A stretch of DNA of 64,000 bases from Mycobacterium intracellulare ATCC 13950 (lineage in GTDB: Bacteria; Actinomycetota; Actinomycetes; Mycobacteriales; Mycobacteriaceae), in contig NC_016946.1 in the NCBI RefSeq assembly GCF_000277125.1, positions 1,922,001 through 1,986,000 of the forward strand, written 5' to 3'. Positions 52,613-60,542 of this stretch are shown piece by piece; the first letter of the stretch is position 1; every line of letters starts with the position of its first letter. The notes below the pieces were generated by a model, which was given only the letters and a program-made list of their open reading frames with translations, ran no database searches and was not told where the DNA came from. The translations under genes and the position numbers were made by a program.

Positions 52613-53677
52613 GTGGCGAATACCGTTGACTCCAACACTGCTACGGGCTCCGTCGAACCGGTTGATGCCAGCGCGTCAACGCTGCTGACCAGGGCCGGGT
52701 GGGGGCTTTTCACCGTCGCTTACCTGGCCTTCGCGGTGTTGACCGTCGCGACCGTTCAAACGGGCACTCACGGGGATCCCCGCACCACCAATCCCACCCC
52801 GGGCCCCGTGCCATATCCGCCCTTCCTCGGGTTCGATAACTGGCCGCTGGTAGTCGCCTTCAGTTCCATTCCGATGGCGCTCGGCCTGATCGGATCGTTG
52901 GTGTGGCTCTCGGTGCGACAGCGCAGGCTGCATTGGGCGGTGGTAATCGCGTTCGCAGGCCTGATCACCGGCGCACTGGATCCGTTGGCTAACTGGGCGA
53001 CGTTCGCGATGTTCGACCCGCGCATGCTGCACTTCCCGCGGTCATGGCCGTATATGAACATCTCGCCCAACCTGGAGCCCGCGTTGTCATTCCTGGGGGG
53101 TTACGCGGCCTATTACCTACTCAATGGGCTGGGAATCCTGCAACTGCACGACAGCTTCTTGGATCCTATGGTCCGGAGAACCAGTTGGCTTGCGCGCCAT
53201 CGGCTTGCCGCGGTTTTCTTCGGTGCGTTCGTCATCGCCATACCGCTCAACGGGTTCGTCCAGTTCAGCTGGTTGAGGTTCGGTATCTTCTACTACTCCG
53301 AGGCGGTGGGCCCGACGCTGCGGATCGGCCACATCCATTTCCCGCTCATCATGGCGGTGTACGACTCGTTCATCTTCGCGATGGTTGCCGTCATGTGTGT
53401 CCGCGACCAAGGGGGCGAGCTGGTGCTGATCAACCGGATCGCCCGCCGGCTTCCGGCGCGGTCGGCCCGCAACAAGGTCACGCTGACGCGCCAGCTCCTC
53501 GTTTCGGCTTCGGTGGGCCTCGTATCGTTCGGGGTACCGCTGGCGGTGTTGTCCGGGCTACGGGTCGCGGGGCTGTCCGCACCCGCATATGAGCAGAACC
53601 CGTATCCGAATGTCAAGGTATACGACCCGTATGGGCATCTCGAGGAATCGGGCAAGCCGGGGCCCTTCTACACATGA
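52613..53677 (+). CDS. AveC-like multi-pass membrane protein
   Basis: A 354-aa protein with about seven predicted membrane segments (for example GLFTVAYLAFAVLTVATV, LVVAFSSIPMALGLIGSLVW, VVIAFAGLITGALDPLANWA, LAAVFFGAFVIAIPLNGFVQ). The DPLANW motif, SWPYMNISPNLEP and the C-terminal GHLEESGKPGPFYT resemble the spirocyclase AveC-like family found in many mycobacteria. AveC itself acts on avermectin spiroketal formation; the mycobacterial activity is unknown. It starts at GTG one base after the P450 fragment stop. Confidence 0.65.
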   Translation: MANTVDSNTATGSVEPVDASASTLLTRAGWGLFTVAYLAFAVLTVATVQTGTHGDPRTTNPTPGPVPYPPFLGFDNWPLVVAFSSIPMALGLIGSLVWLSVRQRRLHWAVVIAFAGLITGALDPLANWATFAMFDPRMLHFPRSWPYMNISPNLEPALSFLGGYAAYYLLNGLGILQLHDSFLDPMVRRTSWLARHRLAAVFFGAFVIAIPLNGFVQFSWLRFGIFYYSEAVGPTLRIGHIHFPLIMAVYDSFIFAMVAVMCVRDQGGELVLINRIARRLPARSARNKVTLTRQLLVSASVGLVSFGVPLAVLSGLRVAGLSAPAYEQNPYPNVKVYDPYGHLEESGKPGPFYT

Positions 53678-53749
53678 GCCCGATCCGAAGGGTCCCCCAC
53701 CAGCGGGTCGGATCGATAATCGCAATTTCGTTGATCGGAGGCAGCGGTG

Positions 53750-54853
53750 ATGACTGACCACGGTTTCGGCCGCCATCGAGTCGTCCACATCGGTACGGGT
53801 CTCACGGGAAGAGAAGCGTTGCGGGCCACGATTCTCGACCCGGCACTGGACCTTGTCGGGATAAAGGTGTCGACACCGAGCAAGGTCGGCGCAGATGCGG
53901 GTCGGCTCTGCGGGGTCGCGGACGTGGGAGTGACGGCCACCGACGACATGGCGGAGATCATTGCGCTAAAGCCCGATTGCGTGTCCTACTGTGCGACGGC
54001 GGTGCGGCGGGAGGAGGACGCGATCGCGGATATTGCCGCGCTGCTGGAATCAGGGATCAACGTCGTTACAATCTCGACCATCCCGATGGTCTACCCGCCG
54101 GCTGCGCCGAAACACTGGCGTACCGCGCTCGATTCGGCTGCGAAGAAGGGCAATTCGACCCTTTACGCTACGGGTAGCGAACCCGGATTCATAAGCCTCA
54201 ACCTTCCGACCGCCCTGCTCGCCGGCGCGGGCACCGTCGATTCGTATCGGATGGACGAGTACGCGGTGGACTTGGACAAGTCCTATCCGATCTGGGATGT
54301 GTTGCACGAGTCAATGGGTTTCGGCAAGCCGGATGGCCACGTACCCGCCCGGATAGCTTCGGGCAAGGTGAATCACGACTGGGAGGCGGTCGTGCGTTAC
54401 CTTGCGGACGTACTTGGGATCGAACTCGACCGTGTGGAACTCGACTGGGAGACCCTGCTCGCTCCCGTTGATCTACCAACTGCTGTGGGCGTGGTGCCGT
54501 CGGGAACGATCTGCGGGCATCGCTGGCAGCTTTCCGGAGTCGCCAACGACCGGCCAGTAGTGGCAGTCCAATATTTCGCGACGGTGAGTTCGACACCGTG
54601 GCCCGAACACTGGCCGAAGCCCTCGCGCGTGGAACAGGGCGGAATGGTCTTTCGTGTCGAAGGCAATCCCAGCATGAGCCTGGAACTGTACCTCGAACCG
54701 TCCAAGGAAAATCACGTCAATCCGGGAATCACGGCCACCGCGATGGCCGCGGTGAATGCCATTCCTCGCGTGGTGGCCGCAGCGCCTGGCGTCATCGAAT
54801 GGCCCCTGGCCGGACCCGAAATCGTTACTCGGCTCTCCCGCACCGGACGATGA
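53750..54853 (+). CDS. Diaminopentanoate-dehydrogenase-like oxidoreductase, paralogue 4
   Basis: A 367-aa protein, the most diverged of the five at its N-terminus: HRVVHIGTGLTGREALRATI, VSTPSKVGADAGRLCGVADVG, ESGINVVTISTIPMVYPP, GSEPGFISLNLPTALLAG and the closing AMAAVNAIPRVVAAAPGVIE. I prefer the ATG at 53750 over the overlapping GTG at 53747; GGAGG is 8 bases upstream. The stop overlaps the alpha/beta hydrolase start (ATGA), so the two are coupled. Confidence 0.82.
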   Translation: MTDHGFGRHRVVHIGTGLTGREALRATILDPALDLVGIKVSTPSKVGADAGRLCGVADVGVTATDDMAEIIALKPDCVSYCATAVRREEDAIADIAALLESGINVVTISTIPMVYPPAAPKHWRTALDSAAKKGNSTLYATGSEPGFISLNLPTALLAGAGTVDSYRMDEYAVDLDKSYPIWDVLHESMGFGKPDGHVPARIASGKVNHDWEAVVRYLADVLGIELDRVELDWETLLAPVDLPTAVGVVPSGTICGHRWQLSGVANDRPVVAVQYFATVSSTPWPEHWPKPSRVEQGGMVFRVEGNPSMSLELYLEPSKENHVNPGITATAMAAVNAIPRVVAAAPGVIEWPLAGPEIVTRLSRTGR

Positions 54854-55575
54854 CCCTATTCGCGCTGTTACACGGCGGGCTGCATTACGGCTCCTGCTGG
54901 GATGCGGTCACCATGGAGCTGGCGCGGCGAGGCCATCGCGTGATCGCACCTGATCTCCCGGTCGATGACGACTCGGCCGGGGCGCTGGAGTGGGCGCAAG
55001 TGGCGATCGCTGCGATTGAGCGAGAAGCTGATGGCGCATCCGACGACGTTGTCGTTGTCGCGCACTCGATTTCGGGACTTTGCGCACCCGTCATCGCCAC
55101 GCTGTACCCGGTGCGCCGAATGGTGTTTGTCGGTGGCCTCCTGCCCGTCCCGGGCCACTCGTTCGTCGAACACCTGGCCGCCAACCCCGATGCGATCACA
55201 TTTCCCGAGCCGCAAGAACAAGGTACCGGACCGTTCGGTCTTACCTGGGAATCGGTGCGGGAAGGCTTTTACCATGATTGCCCGGAATCGATGGCACGTC
55301 ATGCGTTCAGCGAACTACGGCACCAGGCGTTCACCGTGTTCACGGAGCGTTGCCCGATCAGCCGCTGGCCCGATACGCCGTCGATCTACGTGCTCATGCG
55401 GGACGACCGCGCCGTGGGGGAGTCGTGGGCTCGGCGCAACGCGATCGGCAGGATCGGGGCACGGGTCGTCGAATTGGACGGCGGCCACTCGCCGTTCTTT
55501 GCCCGTCCGGCCGAGCTGAGTGCGGTGCTGCTAAGCCTGGACGACCCCGACATGCTGAAATTGCAGCTGCGGTAA
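54850..55575 (+). CDS. Alpha/beta hydrolase
   Basis: A 241-aa hydrolase. The oxyanion region LFALLHGGLHYGSCWDAV is at the N-terminus, the nucleophile lies in VVVAHSISGLCAP (Ser near residue 78, here HSISG), and the catalytic His in VVELDGGHSPFFARPAELS near residue 218. The same subfamily plan as the hydrolase at 32756. It overlaps the preceding dehydrogenase-like gene by 4 bp, which suggests it releases or cleaves the product of that step. Confidence 0.8.
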   Translation: MTLFALLHGGLHYGSCWDAVTMELARRGHRVIAPDLPVDDDSAGALEWAQVAIAAIEREADGASDDVVVVAHSISGLCAPVIATLYPVRRMVFVGGLLPVPGHSFVEHLAANPDAITFPEPQEQGTGPFGLTWESVREGFYHDCPESMARHAFSELRHQAFTVFTERCPISRWPDTPSIYVLMRDDRAVGESWARRNAIGRIGARVVELDGGHSPFFARPAELSAVLLSLDDPDMLKLQLR

Positions 55576-55675
55576 CAAACTTCGACTCATCTGATGCCAG
55601 CCACGCAACCGCGTTCGCGACGTCCGCGGGCATCGTCACCGCGTAGGCAGCAGTTGCTTGGTGAAGCCGTATTGT
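55561..55675 (-). pseudogene. Remnant of an SDR C-terminus
   Basis: On the minus strand the sequence reads VTMPADVANAVAWLASDESK followed by FVTAAAIS, the unmistakable C-terminal helix and strand of a classical SDR (usual form: PEDVANAVAWLASDES.YVTG). No N-terminal Rossmann motif or YXXXK precedes it, and the fragment is only about 38 codons. It lies between the alpha/beta hydrolase and paralogue 5, marking a deletion. Confidence 0.5.
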
Positions 55676-55703
55676 GGATGAGGGTAACGGCGCGGTCCGA
55701 TGT

Positions 55704-56789
55704 TCACCGTCTAGCGAAATCCAGCGCGTTGCGGGGCGCGGTGATCGGCAGATCCAGTGATGTGGCGATGCCGGGAGCCGCATCGATGACGTACGGGATG
55801 GCGTTGACAACGCGCATGGCCGTCGCCTCCATGGCGTTGTCATTCGCCGATGCCGCGGTGCCTTCGGTACCGAAGCGAAGGTCACAGTGGATGTGCGGTT
55901 CACCCTCGATCACGATGCGGTAAGTGCCGTGTGGCGCCGACGCCCACTGCGGCGCCAGGTCGGGAGCCATGCGGTTGATGTGCTCGATGGTGATCACCGG
56001 ATGGCCGGCGACTACCCCGGTGGTCTCGGCCCTCACTGCTCCGCAGGTGCCGGCCGGAATCAAGCCGCACGCCACGTGTAGGTCGCGTGGCGTGATCACG
56101 CGCTCGTAGCGTTCGGTGATCTCGTCGAGTTCGACGTCGAGGGCGCGGGCGACGAGACCGATCGGTGGTCCCCAGGCGAACCGCTGTGCGCCCTCGAGTT
56201 CGAGCATCGGTTTGAAATCCAGTGGGCGACCGAAACCCATGGCGTCGAACATCAGGTACTCGTTGGGATAGGCCGAGTAGTCAAAGATCTCTTGTGCACG
56301 GACCGAGCGGATCGTGTTAGACAGGGTGGACAGTATGACGGCGAACTGGTCGCCGGCGAAGCCGGGTTCGATACCGGACGTGTATATCGTGGCGCCGCCG
56401 GCGAGCGCCGCGGCCCGCACCTGATCGGCCAGGTTGGGAATCCACCGGTCGGGAAACATCATTCCGGGCGTGTTGGTCGTGACCACATTGATGCCGGCCC
56501 TCAAAATGCGGAGATAGTCGCGCACCGCGGCCGCATCCATTTCGTCGCTCATGGCCGCATACACCACGCAGTCGGGCTTGAGCTTGATGATGTCGTCGAG
56601 ATCGGCGGTGGTCGTGACGCCGATTGGGCCGACCCCGACCACCTCACCGGCGTCGCGGCCCGCCTTCTCGGGACTGTGCACCCATACGCCGACCAGGTCG
56701 AGGTGTGCGCGGCGGTTGATCGCGCGCAAGGCGATGCTGCCCACTCCACCGGTGGATATGACTGCGACGCGTAAGATTTGGTCTACCAC
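55704..56789 (-). CDS. Diaminopentanoate-dehydrogenase-like oxidoreductase, paralogue 5
   Basis: A 361-aa protein. LRVAVISTGGVGSIALRAIN, VHSPEKAGRDAGEVVGVGPIG, RAGINVVTTNTPGMMFPDRW, IEPGFAGDQFAVILSTLSN and the closing MRVVNAIPYVIDAAPGIATS match the family plan. The DAGEVVGVGPIGV segment is closest to paralogue 1 (43482). The GTG at 56789 follows GGAGCAATTGAC. It lies 31 bp after the SDR at 56821-57609 on the same strand, so it is in that operon. Confidence 0.82.
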   Translation of the reverse strand: MVDQILRVAVISTGGVGSIALRAINRRAHLDLVGVWVHSPEKAGRDAGEVVGVGPIGVTTTADLDDIIKLKPDCVVYAAMSDEMDAAAVRDYLRILRAGINVVTTNTPGMMFPDRWIPNLADQVRAAALAGGATIYTSGIEPGFAGDQFAVILSTLSNTIRSVRAQEIFDYSAYPNEYLMFDAMGFGRPLDFKPMLELEGAQRFAWGPPIGLVARALDVELDEITERYERVITPRDLHVACGLIPAGTCGAVRAETTGVVAGHPVITIEHINRMAPDLAPQWASAPHGTYRIVIEGEPHIHCDLRFGTEGTAASANDNAMEATAMRVVNAIPYVIDAAPGIATSLDLPITAPRNALDFARR

Positions 56790-56820
56790 GTCAATTGCTC
56801 CTTCGTAGGGTGCTTTTGCG

Positions 56821-57609
56821 CTACAGGTCGGGAATTGGCAGGGACGAATTCGGCCCCTGGAGGCCACCGTCGACGATGAAGGTCGAATTGGTGGCATAGC
56901 AATCGCGGGTGGACAGATATAGCGTCAGTCGGCCGAGGTCCGCGACGTCGCCGATACGATGCAGGGGCGTCAGCTCCTTCAGCTTCTCCTCGGAGCCCGG
57001 CATGAGGTCGAAGCTTGACTGCAGTCCGGTCGTCATAAAGGCGCCCAGGGCGATGGCATTTACCCGGATCTTGGGGGCGAGCTCCTGCGCCATGGCTCGG
57101 GTCAGAGCTTCGAGCCCGCCCTTGGCCACGGAATAGGGCAACAATCCACGGATTCCGAATCGACCTGCACCGGAGGAGATGTTTACGATGGAGCCCCGTC
57201 CCACCTTCAACATGTGGGGCACCGCGAGCTGGCTCATGATGAAGGCAGAAGTGACGCAGTAGTCGAACGTCTGCCGAAGGTTGTCGTCGGTGAGGCTCAG
57301 AAATGGGCCATACGTTGCGAAACCAACGTTGTTGACAAGGATGTCGATTCGGCCGAACTTGTCGACGGCGGTTTGCACCACGCGTTCGCTGTCCGAACGT
57401 TTGAGTGCATCGGCAGTGAGCGCGAGGCCTGTACCGCCGGCTAGTTCGATATCCTTGACCGTCGCTTCCACCTCGGACGAAGTTCGTGCCGTGCCAACGA
57501 TGGTGGCGCCCGCTTCTGCGAGTACCTTGGCGATGCCTTCGCCGACGCCGCGTCCGGCGCCGGTGACTATCGCCACCTGACCTTCCAGCTTGAATTGTTC
57601 GAGTGCCAT
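56821..57609 (-). CDS. SDR-family oxidoreductase (FabG-like)
   Basis: A 262-aa classical SDR. The cofactor motif is VTGAGRGVGEGIAKVL near residues 14-29 with GTART after beta-2 (NADP possible), followed by NNVGFATYG, the Ser in VNISSGAGRFGIRGLLPYSVAK with the Tyr-X3-Lys pair, and LYLSTRDCYATNSTFIVDGG at the C-terminus. The ATG at 57609 follows GGAGAGG. It is upstream of paralogue 5 and has a TGAGAAT half-site 51 bp upstream of its start. Confidence 0.9.
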   Translation of the reverse strand: MALEQFKLEGQVAIVTGAGRGVGEGIAKVLAEAGATIVGTARTSSEVEATVKDIELAGGTGLALTADALKRSDSERVVQTAVDKFGRIDILVNNVGFATYGPFLSLTDDNLRQTFDYCVTSAFIMSQLAVPHMLKVGRGSIVNISSGAGRFGIRGLLPYSVAKGGLEALTRAMAQELAPKIRVNAIALGAFMTTGLQSSFDLMPGSEEKLKELTPLHRIGDVADLGRLTLYLSTRDCYATNSTFIVDGGLQGPNSSLPIPDL

Positions 57610-57659
57610 GAGCGCCTCTCCGCACGGGTTTTGGGTTCGCAGCGGCGAATCTACCGTAA

Positions 57660-57676
57660 TGAGAATCAATATTTCC
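57660..57676. promoter_or_regulatory. TGAGAAT half-site before the SDR gene
   Basis: TGAGAATCAATATTTCC: the left half equals the TGAGAAT arm of the 52089-52106 palindrome and the right half (ATTTCC) is degenerate. It lies in the divergent region between the SDR and the VOC gene. Confidence 0.45.
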
Positions 57677-57719
57677 GGTTATCGGAAAGCGCCCTTTAGG
57701 GTGTCGTAGAGTCGTTCGT

Positions 57720-58154
57720 ATGCCGCAGCCACTGTTGCACCACGTCGTGTTCGCGATCGGCCTCGAGCGGCTCGACCGCGCTGCGGAGTACCTGAGCGCA
57801 TTGGGCTTTCAGTTCGAGGCTTTCGAGCTCGAGCACCTCGGCCTGCAAATCCGACTCGACTGGGACCGCGGTTTCGAGCTCATCGCTCCCACCGCGGCTG
57901 CACCGACGGACGCGGGCACCGCGGCGGAGTTCTTGTCCCGCAACGGCGACGGCCTGTTCTCTGTCGTGATCCGTACCGCGGATTGTGATGCTGGCGAACA
58001 CATCGCCGCGCGATACGGCGTCAAGCCCGACTTCCGGCAGCGGCACGAAGGTGACGGCTTCGAGCTGACCGAAGTCAAGCTGGAGCCGTTGTTCGGCATT
58101 CCGTTGACACTGATGACCACGAATATGGCAGACGAGCAGCCGGTCACCCCTTAG
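57720..58154 (+). CDS. VOC-family (glyoxalase-like) protein
   Basis: A 144-aa protein of the vicinal oxygen chelate fold. LLHHVVFAIGLERLDRAAEY opens the first beta-alpha unit and LFSVVIRTADCDAGEHIAAR the second. The metal-site His/Glu pattern is partial, so it may be a binding protein or an epimerase-like member. The ATG at 57720 is divergent from the SDR operon. It overlaps the 3' end of the convergent acyl-CoA ligase gene by 11 bp. Confidence 0.78.
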   Translation: MPQPLLHHVVFAIGLERLDRAAEYLSALGFQFEAFELEHLGLQIRLDWDRGFELIAPTAAAPTDAGTAAEFLSRNGDGLFSVVIRTADCDAGEHIAARYGVKPDFRQRHEGDGFELTEVKLEPLFGIPLTLMTTNMADEQPVTP

Positions 58155-59763
58155 GGTGCGCCAACAGTTCGCTGAGCTGTTGCGCCAGCTCCGACTTCTT
58201 GACCTTTCCGCTCGCGGTGAAAGGGAGTTCTTGCTTCGCGGTGACCCAGATGAACTTCGGAACCTTGTACGCCGACAACCGGCCACGCAGTTGCGCCCGC
58301 AAGGACTCGCCGTCGAGCGCCGAGTCGCCGCGCGGTACCACCGCCGCCGCGACCACCGTGCCGTGCTCCTCGCTCTCGGCGCCCACCACGTATGCCTCCA
58401 GCACGCCGTCGCAGTCGGCCAGCGCCCGCTCGACCTCGCTGGGTGTGATGTTGGTGCCGCCACCCGTCTTGATCAGATCGCCCAACCGACCGGTGAACCT
58501 GATCCAACCGTCGTTGTACTCGACGCCGCAGTCGCCCGTCCGGTAGTAGCCGTCTGGAGTGAACACCTCTTCGCGCTCACGTTTGTGCAGGCGTTGCATC
58601 AACGAGTATCCGCGAACCCAGATTTCGCCCGGCGCGCCGACGGGCACCGGCCGCCCCGTGTCAGGGTCGACGATCAGATGGTGCAGCCCTTCGATGGATA
58701 CGCCACCGGTTTCGGACCGCTCGGGCGGCTGCGGCACATAGGGGTCGACCCCAATGTGGTTGCCGCACAGTTCCGTCATCCCCAGCGCGTTAGGTCCCTT
58801 GGGTCGACGCGCGGGCGGCACCATCGCGGGCATGCTGGTCCGTTGCACCGAGCTCAGATCGCGTCCAGGAAAATTGGGATGCTCGGCCAGAGTCTTGCCC
58901 TGCTGGGGCCAGCCCAGCGTGATCGTCGCCCGGTGGCGCTCCATGAGTTCCAGGGCCTCGGCCGCGTCGAACGCGGGCTGGGTGACCAGCGTTGCGCCGT
59001 GGTGGATCACGGCATGCAATCCGGTGATCAGACCTCCCACCCAGAAGAAGGGCATGGCGGTGAACATCACGTCGTCGTGGGTGACCCCATAGGTGAACGT
59101 GAGGTTGTAGGTATGCCGCACCAGCGCGCCGTGGGTGTGGACGGGACCCTTCGGGTCTCCGGTACTGCCCGAGGTGTAGATGATCGTCGCGTCGTCGGCC
59201 GGCGTTACGCACAGTTCCACATCGACCAGGAAGTCGGTGTCGCTGGCCGACATGTTGCCATCGCCGTCGATCGTTGTCGTCCAGGCCTGATCGGATGGCC
59301 CCCACACGGCAACGGTCCGCAGGAACGGCGCTTTGGGTACGGCGATGCGGCCCGGCTCGCGCTGATCCGACAGCCCCGGCAGCGCCTCCCGGAGGCGGGC
59401 GAGGAAGTCGTGATTGCGGAACCGCGACCACGTCAGGATCGCGTGCAGGTCGGCATGGCGTGCGGTCCAGGCGAGTTCGGACGCCTGGTAAAAGGTGTTG
59501 AGCGGCACCGCGACCGCGCCGATGCGTGTGGTGGCGAACCAGGCCAGGGCCCAATCGACGCTGTTCGGCATCAAGATTCCGACGTGATCGCCCTTGCTTA
59601 TACCCTCCGCCAGCAGGGCGATCGCCAGCGCAGCCGAGCGCCGGTCGAGGTCGATATAGGTCAATTCCTGACCATCGGCGATGAGGAACGGCTTGTCCCC
59701 GAAACGTGCCGCGCAGGATCTCACCAGAGCGGGAATCGTGGGCAAGATCTTCGGGAAGGGCAT
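58144..59763 (-). CDS. Acyl-CoA synthetase (AMP-binding, class I adenylate-forming)
   Basis: A 539-aa ligase. The P-loop motif is IIYTSGSTGDPKGPVHTHGAL (YTSGSTGXPKG) at about residues 180-200; YYRTGDCGVEYNDGWIRFTG and GRLGDLIKTGGGTNITPSEV hold the A8 hinge, and PFTASGKVKKSELAQQL the C-terminal catalytic Lys. The A5 region reads LGMTELCG. It activates an acid to its CoA thioester and likely feeds the CoA transferase and thiolase steps. The ATG at 59763 is divergent from the SnoaL-like gene across a GAGAAC-N4-GTTCTC palindrome. Confidence 0.92.
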   Translation of the reverse strand: MPFPKILPTIPALVRSCAARFGDKPFLIADGQELTYIDLDRRSAALAIALLAEGISKGDHVGILMPNSVDWALAWFATTRIGAVAVPLNTFYQASELAWTARHADLHAILTWSRFRNHDFLARLREALPGLSDQREPGRIAVPKAPFLRTVAVWGPSDQAWTTTIDGDGNMSASDTDFLVDVELCVTPADDATIIYTSGSTGDPKGPVHTHGALVRHTYNLTFTYGVTHDDVMFTAMPFFWVGGLITGLHAVIHHGATLVTQPAFDAAEALELMERHRATITLGWPQQGKTLAEHPNFPGRDLSSVQRTSMPAMVPPARRPKGPNALGMTELCGNHIGVDPYVPQPPERSETGGVSIEGLHHLIVDPDTGRPVPVGAPGEIWVRGYSLMQRLHKREREEVFTPDGYYRTGDCGVEYNDGWIRFTGRLGDLIKTGGGTNITPSEVERALADCDGVLEAYVVGAESEEHGTVVAAAVVPRGDSALDGESLRAQLRGRLSAYKVPKFIWVTAKQELPFTASGKVKKSELAQQLSELLAHPKG

Positions 59764-59793
59764 GAGCGCAGGATAGTAGCCTTTGCAGAAAAC

Positions 59794-59809
59794 GAGAACA
59801 AAGGTTCTC
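59794..59809. promoter_or_regulatory. GAGAAC-AAAG-GTTCTC palindrome between divergent genes
   Basis: A perfect 6-4-6 inverted repeat 31-46 bp from the acyl-CoA ligase ATG and 30-45 bp from the SnoaL-like ATG. Same spacing and near-same arms as the site at 52089-52106. It overlaps the expected -35 region of the TACAAT promoter to its right. Confidence 0.6.
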
Positions 59810-59826
59810 ATTCGTTGCTTTCGGCC

Positions 59827-59832
59827 TACAAT
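59827..59832 (+). promoter_or_regulatory. -10 element of a leaderless promoter
   Basis: TACAAT, a match to TANNNT, ends six bases before the ATG at 59839, so the SnoaL-like mRNA is probably leaderless. No Shine-Dalgarno sequence precedes that ATG. Confidence 0.6.
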
Positions 59833-59838
59833 TCCGCC

Positions 59839-60408
59839 ATGGCCGCAGAAGCGGGGCGTCGGTCCACTGGCGATCGTTTGGACCGGGTCGAATCGAGTCT
59901 CGCGATCAGCCAGCTGCCCAGTAGATACGCGATGGCCCTCGACGCCCGGGATCTCAACGCGCTGGTGGCGTTGTTCGTCGACGACGTCGACGCCGGCGCG
60001 GAGGGCCACGGCAGGGATGCGCTGAAGCGTTGGTCCGACCGGGTACTTCGGCGGTTCTACCGCAGCATCCACCTGATCTGCGGCCACCAGTTCGATTTCA
60101 TCGACCCTGACCACGCGACCGGATCGGTGTATTGCCGCGCCGAACACGAGGACGGCGACGGGTGGTTTGTGATCACGATGCGTTACGACGACGTCTACGA
60201 GCGCCGCGGCGGCCAGTGGTGCTTCGTCAAGCGGCGGGAGCATCCTTGGTACTCGGTCGACGTGACGGAGCGCCCGGGTCCGGAATTCATGCGCTGGCCG
60301 ACCGACGTTCGGTTGCGTGCGGCCATGCCCCAGCGCATGCCGACGTGGCGGGCCTTCTGGGCCGACGGAGATCCCGCGCTGCCCGAGCGGTTATCGGCGC
60401 GCCCATAG
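59839..60408 (+). CDS. SnoaL-like (NTF2-fold) protein
   Basis: A 189-aa protein. The NTF2-like cone fold is indicated by ISQLPSRYAMALDARDLNAL, VALFVDDVDAG, HLICGHQFDFIDPDHATGSV and YDDVYERRGGQWCFVKRREH, the standard order for polyketide-cyclase-like SnoaL-4 proteins in catabolic islands. Family members act as isomerases, dehydratases or binding proteins. The ATG at 59839 is leaderless. The CoA transferase follows after 134 bp on the same strand. Confidence 0.82.
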   Translation: MAAEAGRRSTGDRLDRVESSLAISQLPSRYAMALDARDLNALVALFVDDVDAGAEGHGRDALKRWSDRVLRRFYRSIHLICGHQFDFIDPDHATGSVYCRAEHEDGDGWFVITMRYDDVYERRGGQWCFVKRREHPWYSVDVTERPGPEFMRWPTDVRLRAAMPQRMPTWRAFWADGDPALPERLSARP

Positions 60409-60466
60409 CCTCCGGCGCCGGTTGCCTCACGCGCCGACGCGGTTTACAAATCCGTTCGAAACTGAC

Positions 60467-60473
60467 ATTCTCA
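60467..60473. promoter_or_regulatory. ATTCTCA half-site before the CoA transferase
   Basis: The sequence GACATTCTCACATAATG contains the ATTCTCA arm of the shared operator plus a possible TATA-like CATAAT, 70 bp upstream of the CoA transferase start. No matching left arm is seen, so this is the weakest of the four sites. Confidence 0.3.
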
Positions 60474-60542
60474 CATAATGCAATCGTGCGTTTTCGCCGT
60501 TGCAAGCCTGCCGGTGCGCTCGCACCCGTACCACTGAGACCA

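Noticed and set aside
58156..60408. A 750-codon plus-strand frame through the acyl-CoA ligase
   Set aside because: It is antisense to a clear AMP-binding enzyme until 59839. Only the SnoaL-like part has family motifs.
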